Assembly (NCBI GenBank): GCA_963665215.2
Contig: CAXXWW010000006.1
Location: 1-64,000 of the forward strand
Direction: 5' to 3'
Length of the DNA: 64,000 bases
DNA from: G963665215 sp963665215
Lineage (GTDB): Bacteria; Chloroflexota; Dehalococcoidia; Lucifugimonadales; CAUZJF01
Below, piece by piece: positions 17,785 to 27,090 of the stretch; position 1 is the stretch's first letter, and the number at the start of each line of letters is the position of its first letter. Under the pieces are notes generated by a model, which worked only from the letters and a program-made list of their open reading frames with translations, had not been told where the DNA came from and searched no databases. The translations under genes and the position numbers were made by a program.

Positions 17785-17990
17785 ACTTCGACACGTCCAC
17801 GTCTAAGGGCCATCGCCTCGGTCATGTCCTCGCTTACGTTTAACGCCCGTGCGATTGTGCGGGCGACGTGGGAGACCTCAAGGGTGTGAGTGAGTCGCGT
17901 AACGTAGTGGTCACCCGTCGGCGCGATGAAAACCTGAGTCCTGTGCTTCAAGTCACGGAACGATTTGGAGTGCAAGTCCAAATATTCAGC
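17785..17990 (-). pseudogene. dGTP triphosphohydrolase (HD domain) fragment
   Basis: About 65 residues: LHSKSFRDLKHRTQVFIAPT, GDHYVTRLTHTLEVSHVART and IARALNVSEDMTEAMAL. This is the conserved N-terminal HD region of deoxyguanosine triphosphate triphosphohydrolases (Dgt), with the metal-binding H of RLTHTLEV. It is cut at the HD-motif side by the IS1182-like element and also lacks the N-terminus. Dead fragment. Confidence 0.75.
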
Positions 17991-18033
17991 CGCTCGAGGT
18001 GGCAAGCCGCCACGAGGAGATGCGCTCCAAGGC

Positions 18034-18948
18034 CTATCCCTCGGGGACCGGCCAGCCGAAGCCGAGGAGCAACCCGCGCAACTCGTCCAACTCTTCGTCC
18101 GATAATGGTAGCGACGGCGGACGCATCGAGCCGACAGGGTGCCCCATGACGGCCATGACGCCCTTCTTGACACGCGCCTGACCGCCTGACCGACTGGTGA
18201 CCTTAGCGAAGAACTCCCTGAGAGGTAAGCTAACGGAGTCCCGAAGCGCCTGGGCCTCATCGAACCTCTCGGCCCTCAGAAGATGCAGTATGGCAAGATC
18301 GTGTTGAGGGTATGCCGTGGCCTGCTCATCGAGGAAGCCCATGCCGCCAAGACGGAAGCACTTGCCGACGTTAATGCCGTTGTTTTCGAAGATATTGAAA
18401 AAAGACGCCAGGCCCTCCATCTCCTCATATTCGTAGCTCGCGGGCATGGACCACTTGATGGCCATCACCTGCTCGAAGTCGGCCATTCTGCGGAACGTCT
18501 CGGGCATAATCTCGCCACGAGGCATCCACGGGTTGTTGTACACCATGATGCCGATCTCGATGGCGTCAGAGAGCGCCTCAAAGTACCGCGGCATATCGTC
18601 CTGTGTGGGGTCGTTGAACAAGGGCGGGGAGACCTGGAGCCCGGCGGCGCCCAGCTCCTGGGCCTTCAGTGCGTCCATTATCGAGCGCTTGGTGTCTTTG
18701 GCGTGTATCCCGCCCAATACCGGCGCTCTACCTTTGGCCGACTGAACCACGGTACTCAGGAGACGGGGCCACTCCTCGTCCGTCAACTGTGGCACCTCAC
18801 CCATTACCGAGACGCACTTGATCACTGCCATGCCTTCAACCAAGCCGTTCTCGACCCACCACTCAGTCATCTCGGCCATTCTGCCGTAGTCCACCTCGAA
18901 ATCGTCGTCGAACGGCGTTGGTGTCGCCACGATGACGCCCTGGAGCAA
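18034..18948 (-). CDS. dihydrodipicolinate synthase / N-acetylneuraminate lyase family protein
   Basis: 304 residues, TIM-barrel class I aldolase family (DapA). The phenol Tyr is in IMVYNNPWMPRG and the Schiff-base Lys in QVMAIKWSMPAS; the N-terminal TTGE motif is altered to SVMGEVPQL, so the substrate is probably not the dapA one. The frame opens at TTG 18948. A GGAGGT followed by ATG at 18973 reads in another frame, and a one-base loss there would explain the poor start. A sialidase-like gene lies 390 bases upstream on the same strand, which fits but does not prove a sugar-acid lyase role. Confidence 0.8.
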   Translation of the reverse strand: MLQGVIVATPTPFDDDFEVDYGRMAEMTEWWVENGLVEGMAVIKCVSVMGEVPQLTDEEWPRLLSTVVQSAKGRAPVLGGIHAKDTKRSIMDALKAQELGAAGLQVSPPLFNDPTQDDMPRYFEALSDAIEIGIMVYNNPWMPRGEIMPETFRRMADFEQVMAIKWSMPASYEYEEMEGLASFFNIFENNGINVGKCFRLGGMGFLDEQATAYPQHDLAILHLLRAERFDEAQALRDSVSLPLREFFAKVTSRSGGQARVKKGVMAVMGHPVGSMRPPSLPLSDEELDELRGLLLGFGWPVPEG

Positions 18949-19077
18949 GTCTTTGAGCCGGTCAGGTCCTCATGCCGTCCACCTCCTGGCGATGCTCGCC
19001 GACGTTCCCTGTTGGCTGTTCCTCGTGCGCGCCACTCGCATGCTTGGGTCGTAAGCTGCATGGTGGGTGGCCTAGCC

Positions 19078-19265
19078 GGAATTCCCCATATCAAGCTGCC
19101 TGGACGCAGGCAACGCACCATGCTTGATGAGAGCCATCGTAGAATCGCTCACGAACGCGGTCAACATTCCAATCAAGCTCACAAAGCCATCTGTCGGCTT
19201 CTGGACTGGCGTTCGATGGACAGCCGACAGGAAATGTTCTGCGGCTTGTCGCACAGCCACGCCAG
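19078..19265 (+). repeat. dispersed repeat A, copy A3
   Basis: Begins GGAATTCCCCATATCAAGCT and follows copy A2 for about 190 bases with scattered changes. It fills most of the 388-base gap between the DapA-family gene and the sialidase-like gene; no gene in this gap. Confidence 0.8.
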
Positions 19266-19336
19266 AAGTGGGCTACCTTGCGCCGCATGCGGTTCAAACC
19301 ATTTAAGCGGCATGCCCCGCGCGATGAAGCATTAGA

Positions 19337-20548
19337 CTATACCAGGCGGAAGAAACTGCCGGCGATGTGGCGCGTCCCCCCGAAATTGTTGCCGTCGTCC
19401 TCCATGAAGTAGTAGGCGGTGAAGATGCGACCATCGTCCAGTTGCGTGGCGACAGGATAGCTCAAATCCGAGCCACTCCCATCGTCTCGGATAATCGCCT
19501 GCGCTGACCAGGTCGCCCCGTCGTCCTCACTGACGATGAGCCCGAGACCGTAGGGTGGCTTTCGATGCCCGAATAGCACCACAATCCGACCGTCGCGCAG
19601 TTGGATCGGCCAGGGCGAGCGGTAATGTGGCCCACCGCGGCGTATCATGTCTGGCTTACGACGGGCCGCCCAGGGCGATTGGCCCCAGGCCACAATTGGC
19701 TTTGGCTCGCTCCAACTATAGCCGCCATCGTCGGAGTAATTCATCTGAATCGGTTGCCATCGCTGGGCACCCTGATTGTGCATATAGCACTGCAACCGGC
19801 CGCTGGGCAGCAGGAGCAAGGTTTGGTAAACTGGCCGCCCCAGACCCGTTGGCTCGCTTGCCACTTCGGCCACGTACTCCCAGGTGAGGCCACTATCGTC
19901 GGAGCCGAAGGCGGCTATGCCACCCGGACCCACAGTCTCTACCTCCTTGAAAGTGGGGTCGGCGTAGGCCATGGCGGCCATGAGTGTACCGTCGGGGAAC
20001 TGCACCGGCGGATAACCATTTTTGTCAACGTTCCCCCAAAAGGGATGAGTGACGCGCGTGGGCACCTCCTCCCACGTGCGGCCCCGGTCCCCTGACCGGA
20101 AGGCGAAGCATTCCAGGGTGGGCTGCCCGTTCCAATTATCCGTCCCGGTTGCCGCATAGGTAAAGTACACTGCCGCGTCCGGGCTGGTGAGGTCGATCTG
20201 CTCGCGGGCCACACCAGACTCGTCGGCGCGGTATAGGATCGCACGTTTTTCCTCCTGGGGACGCGACTCATCCCACACCACCACGTCGTGTTCTCTCGGC
20301 CAGGACTCGCCATGGTCCAGGGACCGCTGGAGCAGAATCTTTGCACGGCTGGCGTAGCCGGTGGTGAAGGAGTGGCTGATGTCGTCCACGACCTCGTACC
20401 GGGATGCCGCGTGGGAGTGCAACACCGCGATCTCGCCGTTGCCATAGTTGAAGATACCACTTTGGTGCGGATGCGCGCAGAACCTGTCCTTGCTGTAGCA
20501 GAGCTTGATGTGGCGCATATCTGTAAGTTCTGGTGTGGCACGGTTCAT
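19337..20548 (-). CDS. sialidase/BNR-repeat protein, possibly 5'-truncated
   Basis: About 403 residues of a six-bladed sialidase-type propeller. Five Asp-box motifs are visible: SLDHGESW, SGDRGRTW, SDDSGLTW, SDDGGYSW and SEDDGATW. No signal peptide. The first usable ATG (20548) is 8 bases from the left end of IS256 copy 2 and the frame runs on into the IS, so the original start and promoter may be lost. Asp-box proteins include sialidases and many non-sialidase sugar-binding enzymes; the substrate is open. Confidence 0.78.
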   Translation of the reverse strand: MNRATPELTDMRHIKLCYSKDRFCAHPHQSGIFNYGNGEIAVLHSHAASRYEVVDDISHSFTTGYASRAKILLQRSLDHGESWPREHDVVVWDESRPQEEKRAILYRADESGVAREQIDLTSPDAAVYFTYAATGTDNWNGQPTLECFAFRSGDRGRTWEEVPTRVTHPFWGNVDKNGYPPVQFPDGTLMAAMAYADPTFKEVETVGPGGIAAFGSDDSGLTWEYVAEVASEPTGLGRPVYQTLLLLPSGRLQCYMHNQGAQRWQPIQMNYSDDGGYSWSEPKPIVAWGQSPWAARRKPDMIRRGGPHYRSPWPIQLRDGRIVVLFGHRKPPYGLGLIVSEDDGATWSAQAIIRDDGSGSDLSYPVATQLDDGRIFTAYYFMEDDGNNFGGTRHIAGSFFRLV

Positions 20549-20556
20549 GACGATCG

Positions 20557-21924
20557 GAGGTATCTTCAAAAAGTGTGTAAACAGTCAGGCGGTGTACCCT
20601 CTCTCTGAACAACACGGGCTCGAGGCCCAAGAGAGGAGATAGACCGCCCATGAGGAAGGAAAGCACTGAGAGTAGGTCGGAGTCAAGGCCGGAGTGGGAG
20701 CAGTTGGAGGATTGGGTGCGAAGCCAGGTCCAGAGGCTGATCCAGGAGTTGCTGGAGGAGGAGGTGACGGCGTTTCTGGGAAGGGCGAAGTCGGCGCTCA
20801 GATCCGACTCGGACTCAGATACCGGCTATCGGAACGGATACGGCAGAGCCCGGAGGCTTACGCTGAGTTCGGGAACGATACAGCTGAGGCGGCCGCGAGT
20901 CCGCGATACCGAGGAGCAGTTCGAGAGCCGGCTGCTGCCGCTGTTCGTCAACAGGACCAGGAAGGTTGCTGAGTTGATCCCCGAGCTGTACCTGCACGGT
21001 CTATCCGAAGGCGACTTCGATCTGGCTTTGCGGGGGCTGCTGGGAGAGGACGCACCGGTATCGGCGAGCACGGTGGCCCGGTTGAAAGATAAGTGGAACG
21101 ATGAGCTTGCCCAATGGCGCAGCCGGCCCCTCGATGACCTGGAAGTGGTCTACATGTGGGTGGATGGAGTCTACGTCAAGGCTGGTCTTGAGAAGGAGAA
21201 GGCGGCGGTACTGGTGGTGATGGCGGCCCTGAGCGACGGGAGCAAGGTGGTGGTGAGCGCTGTTCCTGGATACAGGGAGTCCACAGAGAACTGGTCCGAG
21301 GTGCTCAGGGACATCAAGCGCCGGGGCTTGAGCTGCCCGAGGCTGGTGGTTGGAGACGGACACCTGGGCATCTGGGGAGCTCTGCGCAACGTCTATCCGC
21401 AGGCGGCAGAGCAACGCTGCTGGAACCACAAGATCGTAAACGTGCTCGCCAAGCTTCCAAAGCGACAACAGGACCAGGCCAAGCTCATGCTGGGTACTAT
21501 CCCCTACGCGCCGACTCGGACAGAGGCTGAGCGGCTCAGGACGGTGTTCACCAGGTGGTGCGGCGACCATTCCTACGAGGCGGCCTCAGAGGCCTTGGAG
21601 CGGGACTGGGACCGCATGGTCACCTTCTATGACTTCCCAAAGGAGCACTGGGGGCACCTTCGCACGACGAACCCGGTAGAATCACCCTTCGCGGCCCTCA
21701 GGCTTCGGACCGATGCCGCCAAGCGCTACAAGAGGGTCGATCGGGCGATAGCGGTGATCTGGAAAATGTTGATGGTCGCCGAACAGCGCTTCAGGCGTCT
21801 GAAGACCCCTGAGTTGATCGAAGACGTCTATCTCGGTGCACAGTATGCGGATGGAATCGCCATTGAATCAACGGCTGAGAAGGTCGCCGCCTGATGTCGT
21901 TTACACACCTATTGACGTAACCTC
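20557..21924 (+). mobile_element. IS256-family element, copy 2 (1368 bp)
   Basis: Same ends and length as copy 1. Left flank GACGATCG, right flank TCCGTTAT: no target duplication. It abuts the start of the sialidase-like gene. Confidence 0.9.
20650..21894 (+). CDS. IS256-family transposase, copy 2
   Basis: 414 residues, intact, same motifs as copy 1 (VDGVYV, GDGHLG, NPVESPF). It differs by a handful of residues, among them Gly in place of Arg in MLGTIPY and Thr in LKTPEL. Confidence 0.92.
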   Translation: MRKESTESRSESRPEWEQLEDWVRSQVQRLIQELLEEEVTAFLGRAKSALRSDSDSDTGYRNGYGRARRLTLSSGTIQLRRPRVRDTEEQFESRLLPLFVNRTRKVAELIPELYLHGLSEGDFDLALRGLLGEDAPVSASTVARLKDKWNDELAQWRSRPLDDLEVVYMWVDGVYVKAGLEKEKAAVLVVMAALSDGSKVVVSAVPGYRESTENWSEVLRDIKRRGLSCPRLVVGDGHLGIWGALRNVYPQAAEQRCWNHKIVNVLAKLPKRQQDQAKLMLGTIPYAPTRTEAERLRTVFTRWCGDHSYEAASEALERDWDRMVTFYDFPKEHWGHLRTTNPVESPFAALRLRTDAAKRYKRVDRAIAVIWKMLMVAEQRFRRLKTPELIEDVYLGAQYADGIAIESTAEKVAA

Positions 21925-22045
21925 TCCGTTATTTGGCCGAACCTGCAAAGAAGTCTTGAACCATTCGGACAAAACTGCACTGAAACCCACACCAAAGGGT
22001 TCGCCGGGTAGCACCCGGAATACTGATTCAAGTGCCGTATAAGCC
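21925..22045. other. intergenic, no gene seen
   Basis: 120 bases between IS256 copy 2 and repeat A4. A short plus-strand frame ending ...STRNTDSSAV before the repeat may be the tail of a cut gene, but nothing supports it. Confidence 0.3.
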
Positions 22046-22151
22046 GGAATTCCCTATATCAAGCTGCCTTGGACCCAAGCACCGCGGCATCCTCGACGAG
22101 AGCCATGGTAGTATCACTCGCGTATGCGGTCAACCATCCCATTCAGCACAC
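22046..22151 (+). repeat. dispersed repeat A, copy A4 (first half)
   Basis: GGAATTCCCTATATCAAGCTG then CTTGGACCCAAGCACCG, CATCCTCGACGAGAGCCATG and GGTCAACCATCCCAT. About half of the family consensus. Confidence 0.75.
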
Positions 22152-22286
22152 GGTTAGGTGGTTCCCCGCCAGAGTACAGGCAAGACCGCAGCACTCGCAT
22201 TCCCTTGCCCCCTCAGGCTATACTGCCCCAGCGGCACAGTGACGCTCGTTGGGATGAGACATACATATACGGAACAGAGGTGACGG

Positions 22287-23042
22287 ATGAGTCTTGAGGG
22301 CAAGGTCTGCGTAATCACGGGCGCCGGGAGCGGCATCGGCAGGGCATCGGCGTTGATGATGGCCAAGGAAAGAGCCCGAGTCGTCCTGGCCGGCCGGACG
22401 GCCTCGAAGCTGCGGTTGGTGGAGGATGAGATCAACGCGTCAGGCGGAACGGCCAGGTCCTTTGCCCTGGACGTTGCCACCGCCGTCGCCGTCCACAGGA
22501 TGGCGGCGGCGGTGATCGAGGAGTTTGGCGGCGTCGACGTTCTGGTCAACAGCGCGGGGCACAGCTCGCCCCACCGCAGGCTACTGACCACGACACCCGA
22601 CGAAATCCAGGACGTACTGAACTCCAATCTGATCGGTACCATCTACTGCACGCAAGCCGTGGTGCCGTCCATGCTAGAAAGCGGCAGAGGGACGATCATC
22701 AACGTCTCCTCCCTGGCGGGGGTCGTGCCGGCGGTGATGGGAGGCATGGCTTACAGCGCGGCCAAGGCGGCTGTGATCAACTTCACCGAGTTCATCAATA
22801 CGGAGTTCACGAACACGGGCATCAGGGCCAGCGTGGTCATTCCCGGAGAGGTGGACACACCCATCCTCGACACCCGTCCGGTGGTCCCCTCCCGAGAGGC
22901 CAGACAGACCATGGTAACGGCGGGTGACGCGGCCGAAGCTATTACACTGATCGCCAGCCTGCCCCAGCGGTCGGCCATTCCCCACCTGGTCATCCGGCCC
23001 ACGATCCTAAGGGACAATTCCGGCGAGGTGCCTGTCGCCTGA
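22287..23042 (+). CDS. short-chain dehydrogenase/reductase
   Basis: 251 residues, complete. TGAGSGIG cofactor motif, VDVLVNSAG, ISS-type serine region VSSLAGVVP, YSAAK catalytic pair. The C-terminus is shorter and more hydrophobic than in glucose-dehydrogenase-like SDRs (LPQRSAIPHLVIRPT), like clucD/YdfG-type enzymes. Arg42 in AGRTASK suggests NADP(H). The start ATG 22287 has GGTGACGG upstream. Single gene; substrate unknown. Confidence 0.85.
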   Translation: MSLEGKVCVITGAGSGIGRASALMMAKERARVVLAGRTASKLRLVEDEINASGGTARSFALDVATAVAVHRMAAAVIEEFGGVDVLVNSAGHSSPHRRLLTTTPDEIQDVLNSNLIGTIYCTQAVVPSMLESGRGTIINVSSLAGVVPAVMGGMAYSAAKAAVINFTEFINTEFTNTGIRASVVIPGEVDTPILDTRPVVPSREARQTMVTAGDAAEAITLIASLPQRSAIPHLVIRPTILRDNSGEVPVA

Positions 23043-23497
23043 GGCAACAGGATGACGCTGCGAGTTGGAGAAGATTCAGACTCGTGCTGCCTTAGACGTC
23101 ACGACCGCGAGGCGCCCAGTGTGTGGACGACCATGGCTGGCATTGTCAGCCCCGCTCTAGCCCAACCAACGAACCTGAAACCGCCGCATCGTTGGGCGCA
23201 GACTTTAGGAGTCCCCATCGCCGGGACTCCGGTCGGCTGTTCCTCTGCCGGTATCTCCACTTTGGGGGCGCCGCCATATGATAGGGAACCCCATACTCAA
23301 TGCCCCTTTACGGGCAACCTGGCGCGACTGTGCCCATACATAGAGCTAGGGGCCGGCGAGCTCCCGCACGGTGACCGATACCACGACACAGACGACAAGA
23401 GTCGGGGCCGGTTGCGAGCAAGGGGCCGCCAAAGCCCTACGGTCAGTGGCTGAGCAGTTTCCGTACGAGCCCCTGTACTACGGGAGAAAGAGGGGAG
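23043..23497. other. 455-base stretch without a recognisable gene
   Basis: Open frames exist on both strands, but none looks like a protein: composition follows neither a neighbour nor any known motif. No repeat family of this window is present. Confidence 0.4.
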
Positions 23498-23571
23498 TGA
23501 GCCGGCAGGGATTCGAACCCTGGACACTCGGATTAAAAGTCCGATGCTCTACCAGACTGAGCTACCGGCCC
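23498..23571 (-). tRNA. tRNA-Lys(TTT)
   Basis: Reading the minus strand: acceptor GGGCCGG/CCGGCTC (one G-U pair), D-arm GCTC...GAGC, anticodon stem TCGGA/TCCGA with loop CTTTTAA (anticodon TTT), T-arm CAGGG TTCGAAT CCCTG. CCA is not encoded. A broken integrase gene follows 200 bases away. Confidence 0.95.
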
Positions 23572-23770
23572 CTGTATAGACTGGTTCTGGGGTCAGGGAA
23601 GAAGGTGAAATGAACCCTAACGACCTCCGGATTCGATATCACGGGTGTATCACGCCAGCCTCACAACCACACTACACCCGACTCACTGGCGCTGCACACC
23701 CTCATCACGGAATGTCGACACTGGTCGAGGGTGTCTTCATTATGGGCGCAAGCGACTGCGCTGGGAAACC

Positions 23771-24172
23771 ATGGACAAGGACGACACAGGGCTCTCCAAG
23801 CCGGCCGAACACTATCTTATCACCTGCCGGACCGAGGGCAAAACGGATCCGAATCTGCGCGGCTACGGCCAGAAGCTGGGTCGGTTCGTTCGGCGGTCCG
23901 ACGGTTCCTGCCTGGGAGACTTCTTCGTGAAGCTGGCCAGAGCCTAAATCTCCTACGTGCAGTTGGCGCCCAGATTCGAGGGTCAACCGGAACGTGCCTC
24001 CGAGGGTCGGCATATGTCGGCTGCCAACATCCAGAATCATGTTCGCGTACTGGCGGCCTTCTCCCCGTGGCTTCACCGGGAGACATACACCGTTCAGAAC
24101 ATTTTGAACTCAGCCAGCCTGCTGCTCTTCCTGGATACGGGGTTGCGGTGCTCGGAGCTCTTGGGCCTCGAG
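23771..24172 (+). pseudogene. tyrosine recombinase N-terminal half, broken
   Basis: The core-binding part of a phage-type integrase: LSKPAEHYLITCRTEGKT, LRGYGQKLGRFVRR, LGDFFVKLARA, then an in-frame TAA at 23945-23947, then LAPRFEGQPE, MSAANIQNHVRVLAAFSPWL and LLLFLDTGLRCSELLGLE. The segment between HRETYT and SASLLLFL is shorter than in intact proteins, so an internal deletion is also present. Homology ends near 24172, where the C-terminal piece of an HTH gene on the other strand begins. Confidence 0.7.
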
Positions 24173-24230
24173 GTGGCGCGCCAGGGCGGAGACCGCGTCC
24201 CGCCGGTTCCGATGGAAGGTGCTCTCGCTA
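24172..24230 (-). pseudogene. C-terminal piece of the HTH gene cut by IS1380 copy 2
   Basis: Minus-strand reading gives SESTFHRNRRDAVSALARHL, the recognition helix and tail that should follow MMRLSI at the IS side of the gene at 25954-27090. Taking out the IS and one CTAA joins them in frame (RLSISESTFHRNRR). Confidence 0.7.
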
Positions 24231-25953
24231 AGCCCGAATCCACCGAAGGAGGGCGTCGGGTTAGCGTCCTGAGGCGGCAAGAAGGTGCTCCTGTGCTTCT
24301 GGGATAATGGTTTTGTAGCAAAAAAACGGCCCCGGAAAAGGAGCACCCAGTAGATGCTGCCACGCAACCACCCCGACCGGATCCAAATCACCTTCGACGA
24401 CCGCCGCTTGGTGGCCAATGCCGGGCTGCTCCTTCCGGCCACCCTGGCGCGGCACCTCGGCCTGCCCGAACTCGTCCGGCAGCGCCTCGACCTGGGCGAT
24501 GCCCCGGGGCGGGCGAACACGAGCGACAAGATGATGACGCTGGTGGCGTCTGCGCTGGCTGGGGGCGACTGCATTGACGACGCCGATGTGTTGCGCACCG
24601 GGGGGACGGCCTGCACCCTGGGCGGCACGGTGAAGGCGCCATCCACCCTGGGCACCTTCCTGCGCAGCTTCCGGTGGGGCCACGTCCGTCAACTCGACCG
24701 GGTGAGCCGCGAGTTGCTGGCCCGGGCTTGGCAGGCCGGGGCGGGACCCGGCGACGGGCCCCTGACCATTGACCTGGACTCCACCATCTGCGAGACCTAC
24801 GGACTGGCCAAGGAGGGCGCCCGCCACCACGGCTATACCGGCAAGCGGGGCTACCACCCGCTGCTGGCCATCGCCGCCGGCACCGGAGACGTGCTGATGT
24901 CCCGGCTGCGCGAGGGCCGGGCCAACACCGCCCGCGGCGCCGCCCACTTCCTGCGGGAGACGGTGGGACGGGTGCGCTACGCCGGGGCCAACGGACGACT
25001 CACGCTACGGGCCGACAGCGGGTTCTACACTCATGGCGTGGTATCCGTCTGCCGCAAGATGGATGTCCGCTTCTCCATCACCATCCGCCAGCACAAAAGC
25101 CTGCACAATCTCATCGAGGCGATACCCGAAGATGCCTGGACGCCGATTCCTTACTGGATGGACGGCGCCGCCGATGTGGCCGAGACCACCTGCACCCCCT
25201 TCCAGGCCGAGGCGGACGCCGCGCCGGTACGGCTCATCGTCCGGCGGGTGAAGCCGACGCCCGGTTCCCAACTGGCCCTCTTCGCCAAATACAGCTATCA
25301 TGGCTTCATCACCGACCGGGACGGGGAGTTGCTCGAACTGGAGGCTGACCATCGCCGCCACGCCGAGATCGAGAATGCCATACGCGACCTCAAGTACGGC
25401 GTCGGGCTGAACCATCTCCCCTCGGGCCGCTTCGCCGCCAACGGCGCCTGGCTGGCCGTCCAGACGATGGCCCACAACCTGGCCCGCTGGACGGCGCGGA
25501 TCGGTCTGGGAGAGCGGATAGCCACCACCAAGACCCTCCGGCGGCGGTTCTTCTCCCTGGCCGGACGGCTCACCCGCTCGGCACGCCGGTTGACCCTGCA
25601 TCTTCCGGATCGCTGGCCTTGGGCTGAGAAGTTCAGCCGCGCCTTGGCCCGGCTGCGAGCCATTCCACTCCCGGCCTGACGGCACCGTCGGCGACCGACC
25701 CACCCACCGGACAACCGAAGATCCCCGCAGACTCGTGCCAGCCCGGTCCGAGAGAGTTCCCTGCTGCGTATTCTCTCGCCATCCCGCGCATCGCAGCTCC
25801 CGCAGACGGCCATAGGGGCCCCTGTGCGGCGATGAAGACCGTCCGCCGACCTCCCTACCCCAAATGGAACCCATGCTATTTCCCCTGTAGCTCCCTCACC
25901 CCCCTTCCGCTTTCCTCACGCCGTCCATCGGTGTCCTTCGGTGGATTCGGGCT
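24231..25953 (+). mobile_element. IS1380-family element, copy 2 (1723 bp)
   Basis: Same ends and length as copy 1. Here a 4-bp direct flank can be recognised: CTAA before GCCCGAATCC and CTAA after GGATTCGGG. It is inserted in a minus-strand gene whose two parts rejoin in frame, so this is a clean simple insertion. Confidence 0.92.
24354..25679 (+). CDS. IS1380-family transposase, copy 2
   Basis: 441 residues, intact. It is identical to copy 1 except AETTC for AEITC; one further base change is silent. DDE motifs as in copy 1. Confidence 0.92.
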   Translation: MLPRNHPDRIQITFDDRRLVANAGLLLPATLARHLGLPELVRQRLDLGDAPGRANTSDKMMTLVASALAGGDCIDDADVLRTGGTACTLGGTVKAPSTLGTFLRSFRWGHVRQLDRVSRELLARAWQAGAGPGDGPLTIDLDSTICETYGLAKEGARHHGYTGKRGYHPLLAIAAGTGDVLMSRLREGRANTARGAAHFLRETVGRVRYAGANGRLTLRADSGFYTHGVVSVCRKMDVRFSITIRQHKSLHNLIEAIPEDAWTPIPYWMDGAADVAETTCTPFQAEADAAPVRLIVRRVKPTPGSQLALFAKYSYHGFITDRDGELLELEADHRRHAEIENAIRDLKYGVGLNHLPSGRFAANGAWLAVQTMAHNLARWTARIGLGERIATTKTLRRRFFSLAGRLTRSARRLTLHLPDRWPWAEKFSRALARLRAIPLPA

Positions 25954-27090
25954 AATGCTGAGGCGCATCATGATGTGCCGGGTCGGTCTCTTCATGACGT
26001 ACTCCTCGTGCAGGATGTGATACTGGAGGGCTCCCGCGTCGCCGGCACGCGGCGTCTCGTTAGGGGGCCTGAGCCGCTCGATTGCGGAGACGAGTAGGTC
26101 GCGGAGGACCTGAGCCTGCTCCAGAGGTGTAAGACGGGCTTGCGCCGTGTCGACAGGGCTCGAGCGGGGAAAAAGGGTCACGGGGAGCTGTGACACCAGC
26201 TCGCACTGGGAGAGAACGGAGGGGTTGTTTAGCTGCCGCAGGGCCTCCTCGACCAATCGCGGGAAACCTTCCAGAGACTGCCCGTTGCCTTTAACCTCGC
26301 TCGAAGCGCGACCGTTTCTATCGGCGGACGCCGAAGGCTGCACAGGCGGCCGGGCATCCAACCCCTTGATGTCGCTCTGCTCCGCTTCGCCGCGCAGTAC
26401 CTCGCCGATGGCGTCGTAGAGGTTCAGCAAGTCCGTCGCCCATTTCCGGGCCTCGTGTGCGACGCTGGCGTCGTCGCCCTCTTGGAGGAGCGCAACGAGG
26501 GTCCCAGCCGCGTTGGATGCCTGCTGCACGCACTCATCTATCGCAGCGCGCTGCCGGGCGCGAATGCTCCGCAGGCGCTCCAGCACTTCCGGCCCGGGAA
26601 GTGGCAGCTCACCGCCTTCGTATCGACTGAGGAGATTGCTGACCTCGCCTTGCCGTACCAGTAGCTGCTCGAGCGCGGGGGCGATCTGCTTGTCGACGTA
26701 GCGGATGGCCTCGGAGAGGATGCGGACGAGCTCCGACGGCCCGCTGCCATTGGCCGCCTTACGGTCGGCAAGCTTCGCCTGCATCAAGCGGCGAACGGAC
26801 TGCAGCTCCCGCAGCTCAGGCGCGCTCGGCTCCTGGCGCCATCGGTGGATAGCGATCAGGGAGGCGCCGGAGCCGAAGAGGCCCCAGAAGAGGACCAACG
26901 GCGCCTGCGCGGACCAGCGCTCCAGCCCCGGCAGGAATCGCATTTCCACGGCCATGAGCAGGCTGGCGATCAACAGCGTGGGCCCGAAGGGATGCCGTAG
27001 GGTGGCTCGCGCCGCGCGGCCTGACCTCGAACGGGCTCCGGATATCCTAGCTGGATCTTTCCCGTATTCCCGCATACTCCCCTCCTTCAT
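25954..27090 (-). pseudogene. membrane-anchored protein with C-terminal HTH, interrupted by IS1380
   Basis: About 379 residues remain. Two TM segments near residues 34-56 (FGPTLLIASLLMAVEMRFLP) and 63-84 (APLVLFWGLFGSGASLIAI) are followed by a long helical region with coiled-coil character. The C-terminus HILHEEYVMKRPTRHIMMRL resembles the YHLLHE..V......I...L.IS..TFHR.RR helix-turn-helix of Chloroflexota signalling ATPases, completed across the IS at 24172-24230. Start ATG 27090 overlaps the upstream stop (ATGA). Last gene of the minus-strand PspA/VWA operon; inferred role is sensing or regulation at the membrane. Confidence 0.65.

Noticed and set aside
23052..23453. 133-codon plus-strand frame
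   Set aside because: No ribosome-binding site, no recognisable motif, and composition typical of chance open frames in GC-rich DNA.
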